Assembly (NCBI RefSeq): GCF_963677565.1
Contig: NZ_OY781981.1
Span: 1,674,001-1,738,000 of the forward strand
Reading direction: 5' to 3'
Origin: an uncultured Draconibacterium sp.
GTDB taxonomy: Bacteria > Bacteroidota > Bacteroidia > Bacteroidales > Prolixibacteraceae
DNA length: 64,000 nucleotides
The notes under the pieces were generated by a model, which was not told where the DNA came from, did no database searches, and saw nothing but the letters and a program-made list of their open reading frames with translations. Of the stretch, positions 59,111 to 64,000 are shown one piece after another; position 1 is the stretch's first letter, and the number at the start of each line of letters is the position of its first letter. Both the position numbers and the translations under genes were made by a program.

Positions 59111-59878
59111 ATGGAAAAAATAGCAGATCTAAAAGACTTCCTCAACGAAAAAGTTGAACAGTATAATCAACCACAATTTATAGAAACCGATCCGATTCAG
59201 GTTCCCAAACAATTTGCTGAAAAAGAAAATATTGAGATCGCTGGTTTTTTGGCGGCAACTATTGCCTGGGGAAACCGTGCTGCCATCATAAATAATGCTT
59301 TGCGCCTGATGGCTTTGCTCGAGAATCAGCCGCACGATTTTGTTGTAAATGCTGCGGAAAAGGAACTCGACCGGTTGAGAAAGTTTGTGCACCGCACTTT
59401 TAATGGCGACGATTGTATTTATTTTATTCGCTCGCTCCGAAATATTTATAAAAGGCACGGTGGTTTACAAGCCGTTTTTGAAAGCGGATTTCAACAAGAA
59501 CAGACTGTAAAATCAGCTTTAGCGCATTTCTATTCTGTATTTTTCGACACAGAGGGCGAACGAACACGCAAACATATTTCGAATGTCGCGAAAGGAGCTT
59601 CAGCCAAACGCCTGAACATGTATTTGCGGTGGATGTGCCGAGATGATAAATCGGGAGTGGATTTTGGATTATGGGATTCAATTCCTCAATCGGCGTTAAT
59701 GCTACCACTTGATGTACATACCGGAAATGTTGGGCGAAAACTGGGACTGCTGCAACGGCGCTCAAACGACTGGAAAGCGGTGGAAGAAATTACAGCCACC
59801 TTGCGCGAATTCGATCCTAACGATCCGATTAAGTACGATTTTGCACTTTTCGGATTGGGCGTTTTTGAAAAATTCTAA
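59111..59878 (+). CDS. TIGR02757 family protein (DUF2400)
   Basis: The 255-residue protein matches the TIGR02757 family, found widely in Bacteroidota and some other phyla. Recognisable blocks are FAEKENIEIAGFLAATIAWGNRAAIINNA, FVHRTFNGDDCIYFIRSL, SAKRLNMYLRWMCRDDKSGVDFGLW and MLPLDVHTGNVGRKLGLLQRR, with several conserved Arg, Asp and His residues suggesting nucleic-acid or nucleotide binding. The fold resembles HhH-GPD glycosylases in its helical pattern, which is weak inference. Function unknown. Confidence 0.85.
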   Translation: MEKIADLKDFLNEKVEQYNQPQFIETDPIQVPKQFAEKENIEIAGFLAATIAWGNRAAIINNALRLMALLENQPHDFVVNAAEKELDRLRKFVHRTFNGDDCIYFIRSLRNIYKRHGGLQAVFESGFQQEQTVKSALAHFYSVFFDTEGERTRKHISNVAKGASAKRLNMYLRWMCRDDKSGVDFGLWDSIPQSALMLPLDVHTGNVGRKLGLLQRRSNDWKAVEEITATLREFDPNDPIKYDFALFGLGVFEKF

Positions 59879-59942
59879 CCTTTGTATATGAATTACACAG
59901 AGGACCTCGAAGGAAGCTCAGAGGTTCACCGAGTAAAATAAA

Positions 59943-59986
59943 CTTTGTGGTTCTTTGTGTGGTCTTGGTGAATCTTTGTGTAACTT
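59943..59986. repeat. Four ~10-bp repeats (CTTTGTG-type) upstream of the GxxExxY gene
   Basis: CTTTGTGGTT, CTTTGTGTGGT, CTTGGTGAAT and CTTTGTGTAA lie in tandem (59943-59983). An inverted, degenerate set (ACACAGAGG, CTCAGAGGTTCACC) lies just before at ~59892-59934. Such ACACAGAGG/CTTTGTG patterns occur near GxxExxY genes in many environmental genomes, so they may mark a mobile unit. Confidence 0.7.
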
Positions 59987-60006
59987 TAATTTTTCACCAA
60001 AACACG

Positions 60007-60384
60007 ATGGAGATGGATACAAATAAATTATCAGGTTTAATTATTGGTAAAGCGATCGAAGTTCATAAAGCACTTGGTCCGGGCTTATTGGAGTCCACTT
60101 ACAAAGAGTGTCTCTATTATGAGTTGATAGCATCGGGATTGAATGTTGAAAAGGAAAAGCCATTACCTATTATTTATAAAGATATAAAACTGGATCATGG
60201 TTATCGAATCGATCTGTTAGTTGAAAACAAAATTGTAATCGAGCTGAAAGCAGTTGAAGCATTTACTGATGTTCATTTTGCACAGATACTTACCTATTTA
60301 AAGGTTGGGGATTTTAAGCTTGGTTTGTTGTTGAATTTTAATGTATTGCGCTTAAAAGACGGCCTTAAGCGATTTATAATGTAA
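60007..60384 (+). CDS. GxxExxY protein
   Basis: The 125-residue protein carries the name-giving motif in ALGPGLLESTYKECLYYEL and then KEKPLPIIYKDIKLDHGYRIDLLVENKIVIELKAVEAF. The D-x7-E-x-K pattern (DLLVENKIVIELK) is a PD-(D/E)XK nuclease-like signature, and a nuclease or nucleic-acid role is only an inference from it. ATG 60007 is chosen because the extension to 59947 runs through the decamer repeats. The start of the next gene overlaps its stop (TAATG). Function unknown; some members are linked to mobile or accessory DNA. Confidence 0.85.
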   Translation: MEMDTNKLSGLIIGKAIEVHKALGPGLLESTYKECLYYELIASGLNVEKEKPLPIIYKDIKLDHGYRIDLLVENKIVIELKAVEAFTDVHFAQILTYLKVGDFKLGLLLNFNVLRLKDGLKRFIM

Positions 60385-61097
60385 TGGGTAGAAACAATTA
60401 TTTCCAATTCAAACAATTCCGTATCAATCAGAAACGTTCAGCCATGAAAGTGGGTATCGATGGCATTTTGCTGGGAGCATGGGCCGATATTCGCAATTGC
60501 AGTACGATTCTTGATATTGGTACCGGAACCGGTTTAATTGCTTTAATGCTGTCCCAGCGTTCATCAGCCCAAATTACAGCCATTGAAATTGAGAAAAACG
60601 CTGCGCAGGAAGCTGCCGAAAATGTTGTGGCATCGCCGTGGAAAAACAGGATGCAAATACTGAATGTTTCTTTACAGGATTTTGCAGCCGAAACGTCTCA
60701 ACAATTTGATCTAATTGTTTCCAATCCGCCTTTCTTTCAGAATTCGCTAAAAGCCGGAAACGAAAGTCGCTCACTGGCACGTCATACCGATAGTTTGCCA
60801 TTTCCGGTTCTTATGAAATCAACAGCAGGTTTGCTCTCGAAGAAAGGACGCTGCGCATTTGTGCTCCCCATACAGACGTGTGAAGAAATTGAAATACTGG
60901 CCCGTGAAAACGATTTATTCCTAAGTCGTAAAACATTGGTGAAACCGAATGAGCAGAAACAAGCTAACCGTGTTTTGGTGGAAATAGCAAAAAAAGAAGC
61001 AGCCGTAATTCCCGACTGCCTGACAATTTACAACAGCGACGGAACGTATACCGACGCATTTAAGATCTTAACAAACGATTTTTACCTGAAGCTTTAA
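60384..61097 (+). CDS. trmN6: tRNA1(Val) (adenine(37)-N6)-methyltransferase-like protein
   Basis: The 237-residue SAM-dependent methyltransferase begins FQFKQFRINQKRSAMKVGIDGILLGAWAD, the TrmN6/YfiC family start, followed by ILDIGTGTGLIALMLSQR (SAM loop) and the N6-adenine motif DLIVSNPPFFQNS. It probably methylates A37 of tRNA1(Val). Its ATG overlaps the stop of the GxxExxY gene by one base, so translation may be coupled; whether this has functional meaning is unknown. Tail-to-tail overlap with the flavodoxin gene is four bases. Confidence 0.88.
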   Translation: MGRNNYFQFKQFRINQKRSAMKVGIDGILLGAWADIRNCSTILDIGTGTGLIALMLSQRSSAQITAIEIEKNAAQEAAENVVASPWKNRMQILNVSLQDFAAETSQQFDLIVSNPPFFQNSLKAGNESRSLARHTDSLPFPVLMKSTAGLLSKKGRCAFVLPIQTCEEIEILARENDLFLSRKTLVKPNEQKQANRVLVEIAKKEAAVIPDCLTIYNSDGTYTDAFKILTNDFYLKL

Positions 61098-61597
61098 ACC
61101 AGAAACAAGAACGGATTAAAAATATGGTTCATTTGTTGTGAGAATTTCCTTATGGCATCGTGGTTAATATGCGATACGCTGTTTTCAACCTTGGCTACTT
61201 TCTTTACAATCAGTTTCTGAAAGAAATTCATTTTATTAAAATTGAATTCTCCACCCAGAGAGGCTGTTGCTTTCGCACTTTGTAACAAAGCTTTCGGAAA
61301 CGCATCCTGCAACTGAATTTCAGCTTTTTCGCCTTCTTCCATACAACAAATAAACAATCCCAGTTCTTTGTTTTGCAGTGTTTCAAGATTCTGGCTACAA
61401 AAATCCTTTACTCTTTTCTGAATCTGACCGGCATGAATTGAGCCGCCAATAATTATACGGTCAAAAGATGTGAGATCCGGGACAGTTTCTTTTTTTAAGT
61501 TAACTAATAATACCTCGCCTCCGAGGAAATCTTTAAGTTCGTTTGCTGTTTTTTCTGTACAACCGTGTGTGGTACAATAGGTGATTAATGTTTTCAT
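61094..61597 (-). CDS. Flavodoxin domain protein (HemG-like)
   Basis: From ATG 61597 the product has 167 residues. TLITYCTTHGCTEKTANELKDFL is the FMN-phosphate loop (T-x-T-x-G/H-type) and SFDRIIIGGSIHAGQIQKRVKDFC contains the second FMN loop. This resembles the menaquinone-dependent protoporphyrinogen oxidase HemG and related YhhQ-like flavodoxins. Haem synthesis is possible but not shown; hemD lies far away (4.2 kb). An upstream extension to 61630 was not used. Confidence 0.8.
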   Translation of the reverse strand: MKTLITYCTTHGCTEKTANELKDFLGGEVLLVNLKKETVPDLTSFDRIIIGGSIHAGQIQKRVKDFCSQNLETLQNKELGLFICCMEEGEKAEIQLQDAFPKALLQSAKATASLGGEFNFNKMNFFQKLIVKKVAKVENSVSHINHDAIRKFSQQMNHIFNPFLFLV

Positions 61598-61758
61598 TTT
61601 TCTGATGACTTGGTTTTTAAGAAATTGCAATTGATATTCGAAAATATCTATTCGAATTTATGGAAGACAATTGAACATTCGTGTTAAAAATCGGTTAATT
61701 CTCTAAAACTATCGGTAAAATAAAATACCAAAAAGTCTTTTAAGTCAATAATTGCACA

Positions 61759-61766
61759 TATTTTTG
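61759..61766 (+). promoter_or_regulatory. -7 promoter element for the FNR-like gene
   Basis: TATTTTTG fits TAnnTTTG. It overlaps the upstream-most possible in-frame start (61766), so the ATG at 61790 or 61802 is used. Confidence 0.55.
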
Positions 61767-61789
61767 TGCCGAAAGAAAATAAATACATC

Positions 61790-62470
61790 ATGACAATTGA
61801 TATGAAACCAGAAGTACAACTTGATACAAATTATTATAAGGTTGTAGGAATAAGAAGGCTAACAGATCATACCTTTGTTCTGTCGTTGCCAAAAAGTCGC
61901 TTCAAATTTGTTGCAGGACAGCATGTTTCGTTGTCTATAACAGGCGACTATCAAAGCCGCGAGTATTCCATTTACAGTGCCGAAGAAGCTGAGAATCTTG
62001 AAGTGTTGGTAAAAGAAGTAGAAGGTGGTTATTTCTCTCCTAAACTCAAGCATTTAAAAGTTGGTGATATGGTAGAAGTTCACGGACCTTTTGGAAAATT
62101 TGGTCTCGACGAAAAAAATAAGGACACTCACAAACATGTTTTTATTGCCAGCGGAACAGGAATTGCACCGTTTCACAGTATGGTAAAAAGTAACCCGGGT
62201 TTGAATTACCAATTGATTCACGGAGTTCGCCATGTAGAGGAAGGATATGAGCAGGAAGATTACAGTAAGGAGAATTATACACTGTGCACTTCGCGCGATA
62301 AAAATGGCGATTTTAATGGCAGGGTGACAGACTACCTGAAAAAGACAGATTTTGATAAAAATACGTGTTTTTACCTTTGTGGAAACAGCGATATGATCTT
62401 CGACTCGATGGAGATTTTAAACGAAAAAGGATTTGGAAGAGAGAATATTACTGTTGAGGTATATTTTTAA
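61790..62470 (+). CDS. Ferredoxin/flavodoxin-NADP reductase-like oxidoreductase
   Basis: The 226-residue protein has an FAD-binding barrel (YYKVVGIRRLTDHTFVLSL, FVAGQHVSLSI, REYSIYSAEE) followed by an NAD(P)-binding domain (HKHVFIASGTGIAPFHSMV, NTCFYLCGNSDMIFDSMEIL, the C-terminal aromatic VEVYF). No 2Fe-2S domain is fused, so electrons probably pass to a separate ferredoxin or flavodoxin. The neighbouring minus-strand flavodoxin could be a partner, but that is inference. Start is 61790 (or 61802). Confidence 0.85.
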   Translation: MTIDMKPEVQLDTNYYKVVGIRRLTDHTFVLSLPKSRFKFVAGQHVSLSITGDYQSREYSIYSAEEAENLEVLVKEVEGGYFSPKLKHLKVGDMVEVHGPFGKFGLDEKNKDTHKHVFIASGTGIAPFHSMVKSNPGLNYQLIHGVRHVEEGYEQEDYSKENYTLCTSRDKNGDFNGRVTDYLKKTDFDKNTCFYLCGNSDMIFDSMEILNEKGFGRENITVEVYF

Positions 62471-62512
62471 GATAGAATTGCAAAAGAATAGTTAGAGAGA
62501 GTTTTTTCGAGA

Positions 62513-62541
62513 AATGCCATCCCATTATAAGGGATGGCATT
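62513..62541. terminator. Bidirectional terminator between the FNR-like gene and upp
   Basis: AATGCCATCCC (62513-62523) pairs perfectly with GGGATGGCATT (62531-62541) around a 7-nt loop, between convergent genes. Confidence 0.75.
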
Positions 62542-62547
62542 CTTGTT

Positions 62548-63210
62548 TTATTTTGAATCGATTTTTTCGCCAAAGGCAAGGTCCCCGGCATCACCCAATC
62601 CCGGAACAATGTACGATTTTGGAGTCATTTCAGGATCGACGGCACCCAACCATAAAGTTACATTTTCGTCTTTAATAGCATTTTTTACATATTCAACACC
62701 TTCTTCGCTGGCAATAATTGCTACCAGGTGAATGTGCGCTGGTTTTCCCTTGCTAAATAAAGCTTCGTAACCAATTTCCATCGATTTACCCGAAGCCAAC
62801 ATCGGGTCAGAAAGAATAACCACTTTATCGTCAAGTGAAGGTGAGGCCATGTATTCAAATTCAATTTCAAATTCGCCTCCTTCGGTATATTTTCTAAAGG
62901 CCGATATAAAACAATTTTCCGCCCGGTCGAATATACGAAGCAATCCATTGTGCATTGCCAGGCCTGCACGTAAAATAGTTGCCAATACCGGTTGCCGGCA
63001 TAATTTAGGAACTTTGGCAACACCCAGCGGAGTTGTAACGTCGTTAACTTCAAATTGCATTTCTTTGCTTATTTCGTAAGCAAAAATTTCACCAATTCGG
63101 TTAAGGTTATCTCGAAAACGAAGTGGGTCGGTTTGAATTCCTGTATCGCGGATTTCTGCCAGATACTGGTCTAAAATGGAGTGGCTGTGGCCTAAAACTC
63201 GAACGTTCAT
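62548..63210 (-). CDS. upp: Uracil phosphoribosyltransferase
   Basis: From ATG 63210 the 220-residue enzyme salvages uracil to UMP with PRPP. MNVRVLGHSHSILDQYLAEIRD starts the chain; RQPVLATILRAGLAMHNGLL, the PRPP loop VVILSDPMLASGKSMEIG and the uracil-binding C-terminal segment YIVPGLGDAGDLAFG follow. A frame extension to 63321 is open but basic and runs into the end of the next gene. The PRPP loop reads DPMLASGKS, as in other Upp proteins. Confidence 0.93.
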   Translation of the reverse strand: MNVRVLGHSHSILDQYLAEIRDTGIQTDPLRFRDNLNRIGEIFAYEISKEMQFEVNDVTTPLGVAKVPKLCRQPVLATILRAGLAMHNGLLRIFDRAENCFISAFRKYTEGGEFEIEFEYMASPSLDDKVVILSDPMLASGKSMEIGYEALFSKGKPAHIHLVAIIASEEGVEYVKNAIKDENVTLWLGAVDPEMTPKSYIVPGLGDAGDLAFGEKIDSK

Positions 63211-63220
63211 AATTTTTTTT

Positions 63221-64000
63221 TTAGGTGAAGAAGACATCTCCGTCACCATCCTGAAATGTATGTTGTTTTTTATTTGATACCTGAAAAGTACTGTATATTT
63301 TTTGCCCGTATCTTTTCGCATGCAAAAATGGGAATTTTCTGCTTAAAAGCTGGCCTGCAAGTTCCTTTTTATAAATAGTTAAGTACTCAATTTTGTTGCT
63401 CAGGCAATATTTTTTTAGAAACACGGCAATTTCTTTTGTGCAATCTTCGGTGAGGTTAAAATAAAGTGTTTTTAAATGTCCTTCACGAACGGAGAAAATA
63501 AAAAAGCCAAGCATTTTTTTGTCTCGTTTTACTTTTACGGTTTTGTAGTAAAAATTTTTCGAGAAGGATGAAAAGGGATAGCGAGAGGACACTCCATTAT
63601 TTTGTTGTGACATCCAGGGATGATCAAAAATCCATTTCAGTTCTGTTTCGTCCCGGTTAAAAACACTGTTAACCGGATTGGATTTTAAGAACTCATAACA
63701 GGCTTCGTCAGGTTTCGTTGTGTCGGAGAAAGAAATTGCGGAACCTGGTTTTGGATTATAAAAGAAGCCAATCAAATGAACAAGGAGTGAAATAAAAAAA
63801 TCTATAATATTGGATAGGAGTGCCGTAACAGTATTTTTTTGGGTTTGAAAAAGTCTAGCTGTTTTGGCATGCAAATATGCACGAACTCCTTCAAACTGGT
63901 GAATGGGTTGAAACAGACCGGTTTTTACATACAGCTTTTCCGAATTTGGAGCATAGTTGGTAAACAATAACTTTTTATCCCAATCTTCATAAGCTTCGCG
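63221..64000 (-). CDS. GNAT-like acetyltransferase-family protein (5' partial)
   Basis: The minus-strand frame is open to the window edge, so the N-terminus lies outside. The visible ~260 residues show a hydrophobic central segment (LLSNIIDFFISLLVHLIGFFY), then a C-terminal alpha/beta part with WIFDHPWMSQQ, MLGFFIFSVREGHLKTLYFN and CLSNKIEYLTIYKKELAGQL, which resembles the second half of CelD/GNAT acyltransferases (usually a strand, acetyl-CoA loop and tail). The acetyl-CoA loop is not clear. It ends 11 bp upstream of upp on the same strand, suggesting co-transcription. Confidence 0.55.
   Translation of the reverse strand, partial: REAYEDWDKKLLFTNYAPNSEKLYVKTGLFQPIHQFEGVRAYLHAKTARLFQTQKNTVTALLSNIIDFFISLLVHLIGFFYNPKPGSAISFSDTTKPDEACYEFLKSNPVNSVFNRDETELKWIFDHPWMSQQNNGVSSRYPFSSFSKNFYYKTVKVKRDKKMLGFFIFSVREGHLKTLYFNLTEDCTKEIAVFLKKYCLSNKIEYLTIYKKELAGQLLSRKFPFLHAKRYGQKIYSTFQVSNKKQHTFQDGDGDVFFT

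Noticed and set aside
1..64000. tRNA, rRNA, prophage, IS elements, integrases, origin of replication
   Set aside because: None was seen: no cloverleaf with T-loop motif, no transposase or integrase-like protein, no DnaA-box cluster.

Overview
The window (about 64 kb, AT-rich, dense, no rRNA, tRNA or CRISPR seen) is a chromosomal segment of a Bacteroidota bacterium. The evidence is a type IX secretion C-terminal sorting domain, TAnnTTTG-type -7 promoter elements, AT-rich start regions without clear Shine-Dalgarno sites, a SecD-SecF fusion, a DAHP synthase/chorismate mutase fusion, the DUF4271-hemD-rnpA order, and the DUF2807, DUF4252, DUF5916 and DUF6090 families. Gene content resembles marine or sediment Marinilabiliales/Prolixibacteraceae, but this placement is inference. 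It is mostly core and housekeeping DNA, with no prophage, IS element or conjugative module.

Layout. 1-1.4 kb: 3' end of a secreted T9SS cargo protein. 1.5-3.7 kb: tyrA-aroF aromatic amino acid operon, preceded by a Phe/Tyr-rich leader peptide and an intrinsic terminator that form an apparent transcription attenuator. 3.7-5.9 kb (minus): DUF4271-hemD-rnpA. 6-11 kb: a Dus-type tRNA dihydrouridine synthase, then polA, a QueD-like protein and mntP on the minus strand. 11-13 kb: ECF sigma factor, probable anti-sigma factor and a DUF4252 exported protein. 13-16 kb (minus): MscS channel, an acyl-carrier-like protein lacking the carrier serine, a GNAT enzyme and a beta-propeller lipoprotein. 16-19 kb: three consecutive exported cyclophilins, the last fused to a dead trypsin-like domain. 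19.7-21.5 kb: mtnA-mtnP methylthioadenosine salvage, followed by a candidate structured small RNA. 22-27.5 kb: dodecin, DoxX, an HU/SPOR membrane protein, galE, rfbB and two envelope lipoproteins.

27.5-30 kb: rpsP, rimM, a thioesterase and a DUF2807 protein. 30.5-35 kb: a pair of exported amidohydrolases with only one intact catalytic unit among three. 35-39.6 kb (minus): tsaC, a glycosyltransferase, lysA and a large flavoprotein. 39.9-45.9 kb: a five-gene MacAB-TolC-like export operon. 46-49.9 kb: DUF5916 outer-membrane protein, mdh and a retropepsin-like protease. 50-53.4 kb: DUF6090, a TolB-like propeller protein, a gamma-glutamylcyclotransferase and an orphan membrane protein. 53.5-59 kb: secDF, an unusual 41-bp tandem repeat array inside long inverted repeats, tatA, an NCKX-like Na+/Ca2+ exchanger and lolD. 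59-64 kb: TIGR02757, GxxExxY, trmN6-like methyltransferase, flavodoxin, FNR-like reductase, upp and a partial acetyltransferase.

The most interesting non-coding signals are the Phe/Tyr attenuator (1491-1648), the putative structured RNA with a sigma-54-like promoter after mtnP (21570-21722), the 41-bp array with a 123-bp higher-order period (56568-56875), and two genes whose ATG lies 5 nt after the -7 box and which may be read from leaderless mRNAs. None of these was tested against a database; all calls come from reading sequence.
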